Part shown: positions 1-25,429 of the stretch, piece by piece
How the letters are laid out: each line of letters begins with the position of its first letter
How positions within the stretch are numbered: the stretch's first letter is position 1
Program-made: the position numbers and the translations under genes
Notes under the pieces: model-generated
Database searches by the model: none
Told to the model about the DNA's origin: nothing
The model's input: only the letters and a program-made list of their open reading frames with translations
NCBI GenBank assembly: GCA_943735955.1
Contig: OX030959.1
Location: forward strand, 1,597,725-1,661,724
Reading direction: 5' to 3'
Source of the DNA: Piscicola geometra
Taxonomy: Eukaryota; Annelida; Clitellata; Hirudinida; Piscicolidae
Length of the DNA stretch: 64,000 nucleotides

Positions 1-214
1 TCTTCTTCTTCTTCTTCTTCTTCTTCTTCTTCTTCTTCTTCTTCTTCTTCTTCTTCTTCTTCTTCTTCTTCTTCTTCTTCTTCTTCTTCTTCTTCTTCTT
101 CTTCTTCTTCTTCTTCTTCTTCTTCTTCTTCTTCTTCTTCTTCTTCTTCTTCTTCTTCTTCTTCTTCTTCTTCTTCTTCTTCTTCTTCTTCTTCTTCTTC
201 TTCTTCTTCTTCTT

Positions 215-244
<30 letters not shown>
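1..244. repeat. (TCT)n microsatellite
   Basis: A nearly perfect trinucleotide tract that runs off the left edge of the window, so its true length is unknown. It passes into a short degenerate CAT/CAC run up to about position 296. No coding role is supported. Confidence 0.97.
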
Positions 245-245
<1 letters not shown>

Positions 246-483
246 TTCATCATCATCACCACCACCACCACCACCATCATCGCCATCGTCATCATAACTG
301 CAGCTTCCCATTGCATGTGAAAGTGTGCTTAACTGATTCTTCATTGAACTGTTGAATGCACAGACCATGGTCACAAGGACAATAGGAAGTCTCCAAGGAA
401 TGGCAAGCCTCTGGCAACTTATCATCACCGCCATGCCTTCAAGATTGCATTGAAGATTTTGAATAGGAGGAAGTTGTGTTGTT

Positions 484-1165
484 GTGGAGTGGTGTGGTGG
501 AATGGTGTGGTGGAGTGTTGTGGTGGAGTGGTGTGGTGGAGTGGTGTGGTGGAGTGGTGTGGTGGAGTGGTGTGGTGGAGTGGTGTGGTGGAGTGGTGTG
601 GTGGAGTGGTGTGGTGGAGTGGTGTAGTGGAGTGGTGTGGTGGAGTGGTGTGGTGGAATAGTGTGGTGGAGTGGTGTGGTGGAGTGGTGTGGTGGAGTGG
701 TGTGGTGGAGTGGTGTGGTGGAGTGGTGTGGTGGAGTGGTGTGGTGGAGTGGTGTGGTGGAGTGGTGTGGTGGAGTGGTGTGGTGGAGTGGTGTGGTGGA
801 GTGGTGTGGTGGAGTGGTGTGGTGGAGTGGTGTAGTGGAGTGGTGTGGTGGAGTGGTGTGGTGGAGTGGAGTGGTGTGGTGGAGTGGAGTGGTGGGGTGA
901 TGTAGGGGTGTGGAGTGGTGTGGTGGAAAGTGTGGTGGAGTGGTGTGGTGGAGTGGTGTGGTGGAAAGTGTGGTGGAGTGGTGTGGTGGAGAGGTGTGGT
1001 GGAGTGGTGTGGTGTTGGAGTGGTGGAGTGGTGTGGTGGAGTGGTGGGGTGGAGTGGTGTGGTGGAGAGGTGTGGTGGAGTGGTGTGGTGTGTTGGAGTG
1101 GAGTGGTGTGGTGTGGTTGAGTGGTGTGGTGGTGTGGTGTGGTGTGGTGGGATGGTGGTGGAATG
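484..1165. repeat. 13-bp G-rich minisatellite
   Basis: The unit is GTGGTGTGGTGGA, repeated close to perfectly to about 840 and then degenerating, with inserted AAG and GTT variants, to about 1165. Because 13 is not a multiple of three, the array reads open in all three plus frames as Val/Trp/Gly/Glu repeats; these frames are products of the repeat and not genes. Many closely spaced GG pairs on the plus strand could form two-layer G-quadruplexes (inference). Confidence 0.95.
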
Positions 1166-1199
1166 ACGCAGTGAAAGAGTGTTCCGATAGTTAAATGAT

Positions 1200-2195
1200 G
1201 ACAGTGGAATTGTTTAAATTAACAAAGTGGGAGATTTAGACCAAAAAAATTTTTTTGAATTCTTATTACACGTTCCCAGCATTTCTGCATCTCACTTAAA
1301 CACATGCTAAAAAAACTTTAAAACTACAAGAACAAATTTCTCGACAACTTAATCGTCTGCTGCGATTTCATTAGGACGACGACAATGAAGCATGCATGGC
1401 TGCCTCTTCCAGGTTGGTGTCGGAAGCGGCCCATTGTAGTCGCCATCACGCCATACGTAGACTCATTGCGACTGTATTGTTCTAAAGTGCAATGGCTGCT
1501 GTCTTTAACGATCGTTTGGAAAGAAAAAGATTCTCAAGGACGTGATATTTTTATTTGATTTAATTCATTCAATAATGGTTTAAAAATTATTTTTCTTTGG
1601 TTTAATTTATTCTAAAATGGTATTGAAATATTTTCATTTGATTTAATTAATTCAAAATGTGTTTTTCAATTAATTAAGCAAAAATTTATTTAATATTTGT
1701 AAACTAATCATTGAAAAGTTGTCTGCGCTGTCACGAGAATCAAGGCTGACATTCCACACGGATTAGCCACTCCACAAATATCTCGATGCAGCATGTGGTG
1801 GCACTGTAGGGCTTCTGTCGAAACTCCTGAGCACTCTCAAGGCATCAACACACTGTCACTCACCCTGCCACTCACACTGCCACCTACACTGTCACAAACA
1901 CTACCACCCTCCATGTGTCTCCAGTGCAATTCATCGATTTCAATTCCAGTGACTCCCATTGTGTTTGAAGAGGAGATTAGCTGTGGAGCGTCAGTGTTGC
2001 TGGTTGCGAGAAAAGCCATGTTGTTGCTTCAATGGTTTTTGCTTTTAAAAGAAGACAAATTATGATGAGGATAGATTGAAGATTTTCTTGAAAAGCGGAA
2101 AAACCCCGGAAAAAGGATGGATGGAGTGGAGGAGAAAAAGAAAGCAGGACTGGCAAAGAGCAAACAAGTCGGAATGAAGAGCTAATTAACTGAGA
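1200..2195. other. intergenic, no gene supported
   Basis: AT-rich with one GC-richer patch at 1730-2030. That patch holds a 60-codon minus-strand frame at 1837-2019 and a plus frame over the same bases. Neither resembles a family I know and neither has convincing splice partners, so I leave it unannotated. Confidence 0.5.
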
Positions 2196-2707
2196 TGTAT
2201 CAGGTTGCATCTCCATCCATTACTCAGTCCATTTCTTATCCATTCTTTTTTTATCCATTCTTCCATTTATTCTTATCAATTTTTCCATTCTTTTTTTATT
2301 CATTCTTCCATTTATTCTTATACATTCTTCCATTCTTTTTTTCCGATTATTTTCTTTTTTTAATTCATTTTTCTTTTTTTATACTGTTTTTAAAAAATTC
2401 ACATCCGTTCATCAACTATGGCTGAATCACACATTCCTCCATCCTCACTCCTCCACCCCCATCACTTCATCCCCATCCCTCCATCCTAAACCTCCATCCC
2501 CACTCCTCCATCCCCACTCCTCCATCCCCACTCCTCCATCCCCACTCCTCCATCCCATTCTTGCATCCCCATTCCTGCATCTCACTAAGGTGTCAGCGAG
2601 ATAAAGCAAACATAAGACCATTTAACTTTCAACCAAATACACACACACACACTAACACACACACACACTCAAACACACACACACAAACACACAAACAAAC
2701 ACACACG

Positions 2708-2739
<32 letters not shown>

Positions 2740-2925
2740 CGCACACACGCACACACACACACACACACGCACACACACACACACACAAACAAACATTCAC
2801 CCACACACCCACACAAACACACACAAACAAACATTCACTCACACACCCACACACACACACAAACACACACACAAACACACACACACACACATACACACAC
2901 ACACACACACACAAAACACACACCG
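2195..2925. repeat. T-rich, CTCCATCCCCA and (CA)n repeat cluster
   Basis: Three repeats in a row: a T-rich tract with ATTCTTCCATT motifs at 2230-2345, a 14-bp CTCCATCCCCACTC unit at about 2442-2560, and an interrupted (CA)n tract at 2638-2923. His/Thr frames inside the (CA)n are trivial readings of the dinucleotide. Confidence 0.9.
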
Positions 2926-3680
2926 ACAATTAGCAGTCAACTATTAAAGCTAAGACAATGTTATTGCTAGGAAGGTGAGTGGCAAGTGACGGCGTGAGGG
3001 GATCAGGGAAGCATGCTGCTGTTACAAGGAAGGAAATTAGTGATTGGCTGAATTAATAGATAATTGAATTAGTCAAGCTCCCGTGATTTTATTATGTATC
3101 GAGCAATTAGAGTACAATTAGCATGGTGCTTAGGACGGTTCAAACCAATTAGAACATCAGGCTAGATAAAGATAATGAGGGAGGAGAGAGGATGGAAGCA
3201 GTGTGGAGAGAGGGAAGAAGGGAGAGAAGAAGAAAAGGAGGGAAGGAAAGAGGGAAGAAGTGGGCGTGTATTATTAATTATATCTTGTCACGTGGTGGTT
3301 TGAGGCGCGTATGGTGGATGCAATGGTGATGGAGATTATTTATTGGAGTGATGATGGGCGTTTTGGAAGGTAGAGGTATTGGTGGGGTGGTTGTTTGTGG
3401 GGGTGTTTACAGAGGAAGTGGATGTGGTGAAGGGTGTGGTCAGTGGTGTGCACTCAGAAACACATACAATTAAGCCAATGGAAGAGTTTTTAGCGCCCCA
3501 TAACGATAATCCACTGTTACTATTTTGATTAGTGCTCCTTAGCATTGCATCACTCCACGCCCTCAAACACTCATGTGGCGTAGAGATGTGTGTTTCTATG
3601 TGTGCCCAGATGCGCACATGCGTGCATTAGTTTGTGCATTTGTGTGCTCATGTGTTTTGAATGTATGTGTGCATTGGTGT

Positions 3681-3998
<318 letters not shown>

Positions 3999-4564
3999 TA
4001 GAAGGAGGAGAATTTAAATATTATTAGGGATGGTCTGTTTGACACGAGCTTAAGTTACAAATCCATTTATTTCGGGGTTTGCAGTGTCTTGGGGAGTGTA
4101 TAATTACACACACTTACACAAGCACACATGTTCCCACTCACATGCACACATGTTTTCACACACATGCACACACATAAATACAAATATATTCTTTCACAAC
4201 TCTTAGACTGCCAAATCTCGAACCATCACAGTCTTCTCTTTAAAAAAATATTACAGAACTAAAGAAATCCTTAAGAGGCTCAATAAGCAGCTTCCCATCT
4301 CCAAAACCTCTTCCCGTCAACGAAAATTCTTTCAAAGCTCTCAAATGTCTCTTCTTGCCGACTGCAACTTCTTCTACATTTACCGCTTAGTGACTGTATC
4401 GTCGCTACCTCTCTTTGATTGCGTGTAGAGTTTCCTGCGGTGCGAAGAAGACATTCCTGTCTGAGATTATCTCATGCATTTCTTGCATTTCTAACTTTAT
4501 TGCCTTTTGATTGGGTAGTTTTTTTTATAGACAAAAAAATGTAAAACTTTTATATTTTATATCC

Positions 4565-4635
4565 ATGCGCTCTTGAATTTGAAGAAAGAGCGCTATAGAA
4601 ATCTATTTGATTGATTGATTGATTGATTGATTCAT
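4565..4635 (+). mobile_element. retroposon 3' tail (GCGCTATAGAAAT type)
   Basis: Carries the block GCGCTCTTGAATTTGAAGAA, then AGAGCGCTATAGAAAT and a run of GATT repeats. The same tail, with small changes, recurs at 5677-5740, 26769-26800, 29327-29370 and 40811-40860. A tail shared by otherwise unlike sequences is typical of short non-autonomous retroposons; the family name cannot be given without a repeat library. Confidence 0.6.
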
Positions 4636-4644
4636 AATATATTT

Positions 4645-4893
4645 GGGGAGTGGGGATGGCTTAGATGGTAGACGTCGGACTTGCGACTCAAAGGTTGTCT
4701 GTTCGAATCTCTGATAAGTAACGTCAACTATCATATACCTAGTGTATATGATGCGGTGTTTGCGACGTATGCATTGAGAGATGGGTACGTCGTGTGGAGT
4801 GGCGTCTCTGGCGCATAAGAGCCATGGTTCTCAGAACCATTGTAACATGGCCTGCGTCTGTCAGGCTGTGAATAATACAGACCATAAAAAAAC
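4645..4893 (+). mobile_element. tRNA-derived SINE-like element
   Basis: The head looks like an RNA polymerase III internal promoter. A box A-like TGGCTTAGATGGTA is at 4657-4670 and a box B-like GGTTGTCTGTTCGAATCT at 4693-4710, about the spacing found in tRNA genes. It is followed by a unique body of about 170 bp and an A-rich end near 4885-4893. The arms do not make a clean cloverleaf acceptor, so a tRNA-derived SINE is more likely than a working tRNA gene. Confidence 0.5.
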
Positions 4894-5107
4894 AAGATAT
4901 AAAATATATTTTTTTGGGATTCACAAAATAACAAGTAACTTTACTCTAAGAATAAATATCTCAAGTGTTCGTCAGATGCAATTATTTTGAAAGATAATGT
5001 TATAATTAATTTCTCAAATGTTTCAACCCTCTACCGAATAAAAAATAAAAATTAAACACTTCTGCGACCGTCGTTCATCAGGGAAAATTTCTGAAGCGGA
5101 GATCTTT

Positions 5108-5167
5108 GGTTAGCGGCTGCCATTTTGGCAGCCGCTAACCGTTTTTTTTGCCATTTTGGCAGCCGCT
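5108..5167. repeat. 15-bp perfect inverted repeat plus direct copy
   Basis: GGTTAGCGGCTGCCA at 5108-5122 is followed, after TTT, by its exact reverse complement at 5126-5140. Eighteen bases of the right part (GCCATTTTGGCAGCCGCT) recur in direct orientation at 5150-5167 after a T run. This could be a hairpin, the end of a small inverted-repeat element, or a replication-slippage scar. Confidence 0.9.
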
Positions 5168-5269
5168 CAAATAAATTTGTAGAATAAACGGTTTTGGGTA
5201 TAATATATTAAAATTTTAAAATCTTAAGTCTAAATAAAAATTAAATTTAATTAATTAGAATGTTTTTAG

Positions 5270-5456
5270 TGCGAATGTTGGTTGTTTTGAATCTGTCAAG
5301 GAATTGCTGCAGCAGACCAAGATGGCCGCAGGGAATCAAGTGAGCTTCGACATAAAGAAGAAATCCTTCCATAGCAGCAGCAGTACCAGCGTTGGCAAGG
5401 ACTTCTCCTTCACCCTCTTTCGCAGACTCGGCACCAGTGGCAAGACAGAAAATTGA
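5270..5456 (+). CDS. possible terminal exon, product not recognised
   Basis: Sixty-one codons and a TGA follow a TTTTTAG acceptor. The frame has the GC-rich third positions typical of exons elsewhere in this window, and the end is rich in Lys, Ser and Phe (contains MAAGNQVSFDIKKKSFH). The opposite strand is also open over the same bases but has less biased third positions and no good splice sites. No upstream exon was found between 4000 and 5260, where a SINE lies, so the 5' part may be far upstream or this may be a gene fragment. I do not recognise the product. Confidence 0.3.
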
Positions 5457-5676
5457 GAAGAATGATGATTGTGTTTTATTGTTTTGAGGATGATGTGGTG
5501 ATAATTGTGCTGTGGTATTTTATTGGTGGTGATAGTGATTTTTTGGCGGTGATTGTCATGGTGGTGTGGGTGAGGTTGGATTATTGAGGTTGATTGTTTG
5601 TTTTTGTATATATTTAAATTGATATATATACATATATTGGTAGTGGTCTAAAAACCGTTTTATTTAACAAACTTAT

Positions 5677-5740
5677 TTGAAGAGCGCTTTTGTTCACTTA
5701 GTAAAGGGCGCTATACAAAACATTAGTGATTGAGTGAAGC
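5677..5740 (+). mobile_element. retroposon 3' tail
   Basis: AAGAGCGCTTTTGTTCACTT is followed by GGGCGCTATACAAAACATTA and GATT-type repeats, the same tail as at 4565-4635. The region from here to 7070 is AT-rich, and I see no gene in it; short open frames there have no family resemblance. Confidence 0.5.
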
Positions 5741-7071
5741 GTGCATCTTAAATCGAGTTTATGGCATCTATCTTTCCACAATCATTCCTTTAAAAAAAGT
5801 TTGTTTTCTCCAAGATGCTCTTTCAATTATGCATGAACGCAGACCTGTGCATCACATGTCAGATGTTTACACAAGATAAGTGTTTGGTGCGAATCTGCTG
5901 TTTGGAGATAAACTAAGTTTTCCTTAAAAACACATCAAGCACAAGCACCTGATAGGCCTACGCTCGACCGAGCTCGTTGAAGGTACCATCGAGAGAGGCA
6001 AGAGAAAGTCATGATGAGTTTGTTTATTGGTACTTCAACGTATGTACAAGGCATCACCACAACACCCTTCATGTATTCTGAAACAATACGCCAAGGTAGC
6101 ATAGAATGGTTACTCACACATTAATCTTGAAGAAACGTAAACATAATCGGTCGTAAGCATGTTACAACTATTAAACCATTACGTTGTGAGACGCAGAAGA
6201 GGCTAGGTAGCTTAAGACCGCCTGCAACAGACACGAAGATCTTGCATAATTAGTATTTCATTGAAGAGTATGTAAATGAAGGTGGTTTTAGGTACAGTAG
6301 ATAATAGAAGACGCCGATCATTAAAAAGGTTGTACCCTGGTTCAGGGATACACGAACAAGGATGCCTTCAGAATACTCGCCAGGAAATTGAAGTTAAATT
6401 TGAGGCTATCTTAGATACGTACAAATGTTAAAAGGAAGTTTGCGAAAGGGCTTGTTGCTTGGCAGACGGAAGAAAAAGACCTCAACGATTGTGGAGTTTC
6501 CATACACGTGGATTGAAATGATGAAAATATAATCGTAGAAATACTCGGAGCCAATGAAGGGGTTGGTTGAAGGTGCAATAAACAGAAAAGTTAAAATCTG
6601 AAATTTGTGAGTAGCTTGCTATCTTTTCACGCAAGAGTGGGCTGCATTGCGAGGTAGCTGTGGCACTGCAGATAGCGACCACATAGTGAATGCGGGTCTG
6701 ATGTGGTCTTGATGTACACAAGCTTATCTAATCGATAATAGAATGTGGTGAGTGGAGGTTACATAGTCGTTGTAGTGATTGCCATCTCAGTCTCTGAGAG
6801 ATTTGATTTCGAAATATATATCAAATGTTTGTGAAATGGTTTGTAAGGATGGAAACTTAAGCTTACAAAGTCCAATGAATGCCTGGAACAGCCTCGAAAC
6901 CAACCACTAAGACTTGAGATTAGAATAATAAAACATAAATATTCAATCATTCTAGCAAGTTACTAAGGAATATTTCAGAATTATAATTAAGATAAAACAA
7001 TCAAAAAATTGAAACTATATAAAATAAAAATAATGAGAAAGTATAAATGAAATAAAATCATATCACAAAAG

Positions 7072-7701
7072 TCATGAGTTTTCGGCCAGCTTGCTGGTCT
7101 GGGAGCTGATCTTTTTGTGAGGCACGCTCTCCGGAGTTGGAATAGTCTCTCCAGTCTGTCCAAGGAGCAGAGGGGGTTTCTGGCCAGCAATCAACAACTT
7201 ACCTCCTCCTGCAGTCTTCGCCTTTGCCATGTTGTAATCTCCTGAGTCAAAGTATTTATTCTGAGGTGGGAGTGTGAAAAATATTGGTTAAAACTATCCT
7301 TAAATTTAAGACTTTAAGTTTAGGTAATTAAGTTAAGTGTTATATCAAAAATATCTAGAGCAGAAGAATATATTGGTATCTGAAGAAACTATCTAAGAGA
7401 ACCTAAAAACATATCTTTTCAGCACCAACCCCTTTGGAAAGTCTTTTCTGCAGTAATTCTGAAGACCCGCCTTTCAAAGATGGAAATCTCGATTTTAATT
7501 TAGCTTCTTCCGCCTTTTCGAGTTCTTTCTTTTTCTTGTAAAATATTTAAAAAACATAAGTTTTATTGAATTTTAAAAAGTGACTTTATGATAAAAATTG
7601 CAACTATCGATAAAATAAAAAGCTACTTGTTCAGTGATTTCCCATTCATCAGAAATGTTGCTGTCAATAGGCAACTCAGGGTTTTTCTCGATGTCTGTCA
7701 T
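7072..7701 (-). CDS. ENSA: endosulfine / ARPP19 family protein
   Basis: A 122-residue protein in three exons (7627-7701, 7430-7534, 7072-7260), all joined in phase 0 at GT-AG introns. Members of this family are small disordered proteins that, once phosphorylated by Greatwall/MASTL kinase, inhibit PP2A-B55 and so drive mitotic entry. The sequence shows the family signature [14 protein letters not shown], with the Greatwall target at Ser66, just after the leucine- and lysine-rich helix ([20 protein letters not shown]). The C-terminus [20 protein letters not shown] matches the usual ending, including a PKA-like KKIS site. Length matches vertebrate ENSA (121). ENSA and ARPP19 are vertebrate paralogues, so a single invertebrate gene stands for both. 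The start is the first ATG of an open frame with an acidic N-terminus. It lies 0.65 kb downstream of the Shaw 3' end in the same direction. Confidence 0.93.
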
Positions 7702-8348
7702 TATGTGGTTAATTTAAAAGTTTGTAAAAGAGTTTAGACTATTCTGGTATTACGCTGGAAAAAATTACTGCAGAAATATAGAAAATATCAATATGTCAGG
7801 CTAAAGACACTAAAATATTTCAAAAAAGTACTTTAAAATTATTGAAGTAATTTTTCCGATAAAATGTTTTCTTTATAAAAAAAACGATGTAACTATAATT
7901 TTGAAAATATAAAACAGAATTTATATTAATTTTTATTATTATTTACAGTTTTTAGAGAATACTTTTACATTCGCTAGAGAGAGCAAAAGCAAAAAAGTGC
8001 AATATTTTATTTTCAAAACCAAGGCAATTGTATAACAAATAATTTATCTTTCCTATAAGACTAAATCAAACCGCCCGCATGAAATATGGGCAGTAATATA
8101 TATGGGTGGGTTACAAAAGTGGTACTAAGTTCCTCGAAGGAGCACTTTGCTTATGAAAAACTGAATGTGAAAATTCGACAAGAGTTCATTGAAAACAGCG
8201 GCTTCCTTTTCTCTGAGAGGCTTGCATGAATGGGATCAATGGTTGACTTTCTGTGAAGTAGTCGTTGTGGAATTGAATGCATCGAATGGGTGTAGAGATA
8301 ACATGAAAATATACAAACGGGCAAGAAAAAGAAAACAAATTTGAAAAA

Positions 8349-20361
<12,013 letters not shown>

Positions 20362-21849
20362 GCCTTCTTGCTTTTTGTCGATATGGAAAAGTTGAGTGAC
20401 CAACGCTGGTGTAGCGAATATTTTTCAGACTGAAAAGACGTCCTTTCATTTTGTTCCCATCGCGCTTCTCTTCAAAGCTCTCTAACACCACCGTAACATC
20501 ACCGTAACATCACTGTAACATCACTGTAACAGCACTGTAACAGCACAACAAAAACTTCACAGTCACAATTGTTTTTCCTGTGAAGTTCACAGAGATATCG
20601 GTTAGCGCTTGAGCCTTAAATCATGTTTTATTCTACCTTTATGCTCTCTTAAGCAAGCAATTACCGATGAAATTTTTCCTTCAAGAACAAATACTTTTCA
20701 ACAAAAATCAAAAGATGTATTCATGCTTCGATCAAGAAAGAACAGCATTAAAAGTTGCCTTTTCAGTGATCTTTTCTTAAATATGTTGCACTTAACTCAC
20801 TCGTGCCCTTAACCTTTTATCAATATTTGTGTGGTATGTATTAAAACCTTGAAGCAGATTGATGCTGAAACAATCTAGCACTGTTCACCTACAACTGATC
20901 GACTGTAAATCAATCTACCTCCTAAAGCGAAACAGGACGTTGCTACTAGTCTTCAGTGTGGCGGTGTGGTTAATGTGTGAATAATAATGCAAAAAACAAA
21001 ATTTTTTCAATACAAAAGGAAGATGCTCAGAGAGGTTCAAAGGCATTACTTTTAGAGCGCTTTTTGTTTTTTCAGATACATGCGCTCCCAATCACGATCA
21101 AAACTGACAACGACAACACGTTTTTAAGATGATCAGTGTGCTGGTTAAGGTCGTTCCTGCTTGTTTCCACTTGTATCTTTTTTGTTTCAACGACTTTGTT
21201 TTTTTCTGGAACATGAAAAAGAATGGAATGGATGGTATGGACTCGTCAGCACGCTATGTGAAGAGACTAACGCAAGCAAGCGTGCCTCAACATCATGAAT
21301 TATTCATCTTCTTCGTCTTATCGCATTTCATTAAATCTGATTTGTTTCCACTCTTTGTGTATTTTTAACAAGCCGTGCTCCCTCCAGACTCATGACGCCA
21401 TCAACGCTGTATTTTTTGTTGATTTATAAATGAATTCTGCGTGCAGACGCTTTACACCCAGGGTATGCAATGCATACAGTATACATTAGGCTTCCAATCA
21501 AAACAATAAAGAAAAAATTCAAAAATACTTATATGTCTTAGGGTGTAGGAAAGGTGGTTAAATTTGATTGGTTGAATTTAATTTTTTTTAATTTAAATCA
21601 AACATAAAATAACTTCGCAATAACTTCGCAAGAAAAGCTGTGGACACTTAGTAGTGCTTAAAACTAAGTGAAAAAATTCATTAAAATACAATAATATTTA
21701 CACGTCGCGCAACAGGCTTAAAAAGTCGTAATTTTAATGAAATTAATTTTCATTTTGATTATGTCATCAAGAGAAACAGTGTCAAGTATGCGCTTGACTT
21801 TAATAGATAAATCTTTGGCAAAGACATGATTTCAAAAAATTAATGAAAA
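20362..21849. other. intergenic, upstream of Shaw
   Basis: AT-rich sequence upstream of the Shaw start codon. It holds a short ATCACTGTAAC-type repeat at 20482-20545. No other coding or RNA feature could be supported; Shaw promoter and 5' UTR sequences probably lie here, but no element stands out. Confidence 0.5.
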
Positions 21850-22310
21850 ATGATCTTGAGTTCAGCAGCAGTGACACTGAGAGGGATACAGAATCATGTA
21901 CTAGCCAAACCAATAATAACCATGCTTCAACTCAAAGTACCCAAACCCAGGCGACCATACAACGTCATCAGTCGAAGTTTATCCGCTGCTCTCGACAAAA
22001 CTAAAGTAAGTGACAGAAATGCAGCATACATTATTGCAGCAGCAGCTGAAACTCTCGGTCAAAACTTTTTATCCATGAACATAAACTAAATAATCCATCA
22101 GACAGTAGAGACAAAAGCAGGAAGAAAATCAACTAAGGAAATCCAGACATCTTTTAATCCGGATTGCCCATTGACAGTTCATTAGGACTGTCAAATGTTG
22201 CCCGCTTTAATGTCAAAGGAATATGGTTGATCGTCTTGGAGTTCTGGTGTCTGGAGATGAAACGATGAAACTGTTAGGCATTTCAAAAAGTGATAGTATC
22301 GGATAAGATC
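21850..22310 (+). pseudogene. decayed transposon-like open reading frame
   Basis: Broken frames show pieces such as LDKTKVSDRNAAYIIAAAAE, then PLTVH-stop-DCQMLPALMSKE, then MVDRLGVLVSGDETMKLLG. These resemble, from memory, a multicopy protein of invertebrate genomes that carries VHWDGKLLPDLTGKE and VDRLPVLVSG blocks and is probably of mobile-element origin. Here there are at least three in-frame stops and one frame change, so it is a dead copy. Limits are uncertain. The following 22,310-23,220 has no gene I can support. Confidence 0.4.
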
Positions 22311-23221
22311 CACCTGTATCATCTTCTGTGTATCCCCGTGCAGACATGTCTATAACGCAAAATACAACACTAACACGTCATCCGAATTCTTGCTTAAATA
22401 TAAAAACTCATTGCTGCGATGATCGACACTTCACTAATGACAGATACTCAAGAGGAAAAACGACCATCTTGTATGCAAAGCTTCTTAAAAAATTAACAAA
22501 ACCCAAATACTTTCGAATTTTGCAAGCATTTATTTCTTCGGCGCCTTCTTCCTGCCTTCATTAAAGGCCTTCAGCTTTTGCAAAAAGTGCAAATTGCTAC
22601 TTCCATTTGCTTGACGGTCTGTAAATATAATGTTTTAATTTTTACAAAGCTTATTGGAGCGACGTTAAAAATCATTCGATTAATTTGTTTCCATTTCCTG
22701 CCTGCAATTTCAAATACATCGCAATTATCGCCTAATGGAGAAGGCTGCTACAATGAATAGCTCGACTGATCATTCGAATATCTAGGCAGAGTAAAAGACG
22801 GATAGATCTTTTCAAAGGTTTCATATTAAACAGTTTTTAAACTAACTGAGTTGAAAATTAGATTAGTTTTTTTTAAATAATTGTATTATATTAAAATAAT
22901 AACCAAACTCAAACATGAATGTGTGCGTAAGGAAAGAGTAACTGTTATAGACGGAATTAAAGGGGCCTGCATAGAGGATTAGTTAGGCCCTCTTAGAGAC
23001 TGCTTGCAGGAATAATTCCCTGGAGTGCCATTTTTCTGGATAAGATGCTGAAGCATCAGTTACAAAAAAGACTAACTTTATTATGGAAAATAAAACTATT
23101 AATAACTTTGGAAAAACAGATAAAAAGTACTTTTAGTATTTAGTTGTAAATTAGGAATTTTAAAACGCATACCATGAGCAAATTAAATTTGTTAGAAAAA
23201 TCTGGGATGGCTGGGGGGTTC

Positions 23222-24031
<810 letters not shown>

Positions 24032-25429
24032 GGGTCGAATGATGGTTTTGTTCAAATGGGATGAGGGTGTGTTGTTTGCGTTACTCATCATTCTTATCAT
24101 ACAATTAATGAAAACAATAACAATAACTTAATTATAAGCAAAAGAGGTTCAATGGAGCATTGAGAAGCAAATTGATCTCAGGACTCTGGTCGATGCCTCA
24201 TAAAGAGACCATGTTGTGACTTGGCGTGTCTGGAATGACTTATTGGCACTTCAAAACTACTCCCAGCATATCCGCATCTTTGAAATATAATTCTCTTAGT
24301 GTGAGAGTAAAACGAAAGTTCACCTGGGATGTTTGACACAGCAATGCAACTGAAGCCCAACGAATTATTTCCGTTAAGAAACTGCAATCATTCAAGCATC
24401 TGTATCATCTCATGTGACTGTAAGAGCACTTCACTGAAGTCTGTATAGTCCAAAAAGTATTTTTGAACTTTAAGAAAATAACGTTTATAAACCAGCTTTC
24501 CAGTTTCGAATGCTTATACTTCAGAGCATCTTCAAATTGTTCAATAAATACCGCTTCACTGTACAAAAACACACACACACATATACATATCTAAAAGTAA
24601 TCTATGCGTTCGTCTGTGAATTAAAAGCGAGATAGTTAAGATAAAATAGAATGAATTGAAAATATTCGAGAAATCAATAAGCAATTAAGTTGCTGGAGTG
24701 GCTACATGTGTTACCAATTGAACTGAACACTACCTTGTGCTGTTACAGTGAGGTGGTACTTTCGACAAACCTCTTTATAATACTTTTTCAATTAAAAATG
24801 TATAAGAATGCTTGTTGAAAAACGAAAATGCTAGAAAAAGAAAAATAATGAAATTATTCAAACAAGACAACTTTTAAAACCCGTAAAGACTTTAAAATAT
24901 TTTGATAAATTGAAAATAGCTTGGCTAGCTCTGGAGGCTATGGAGCACCCTGACAATGAAGGCTGATCTGTGACTTTCGAACGAGCTGCCAGGCAATGCC
25001 AGTAGACGATTGCTAATGAAATGCGAATGCTTTTTAAAATTGTCTATCATTTGTCATGGCCGAGGGCTGATGATTAAACCAACTCCCTCTCTATCTTCTC
25101 ATGATAATTTGAGCCTCTTTGTGTTTAGGGTTACCCAGCAGCACAGAGAATAAAAGCTGAGACAAGGCGGATGGAGACAATATAGTGTCGACGGCCAGCA
25201 ACAGAAGAAGCGATCAGGTTTCACACCCCGCTGAACCGCTAGTCTAGGTTTGCACCTTTGAAAAGTGCTGTTACATTTTCAAGTTAAATTTTGGGTAATC
25301 AAGGACAAGTAATGGCGTGAAGAAAAAAAACTCTGAGATGAAGACCGGCAACCCAGTGTCAGTATCTGCAGAATAAGAAATTACTTCAAAACAACCTGAT
25401 CAATACACTGGCTCGGCCGTCACCCAGAA

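Noticed and set aside
450..1194. Val/Trp/Gly/Cys-rich frames over the 13-bp minisatellite
   Set aside because: Open in three frames because of the repeat period; no splice or start context.
1837..2019. Minus-strand 60-codon ORF
   Set aside because: No recognisable motif, both strands open, and no splice partners.
4651..4712. Functional tRNA gene
   Set aside because: Boxes A and B are present but the acceptor stem does not pair well and a SINE-like body follows.
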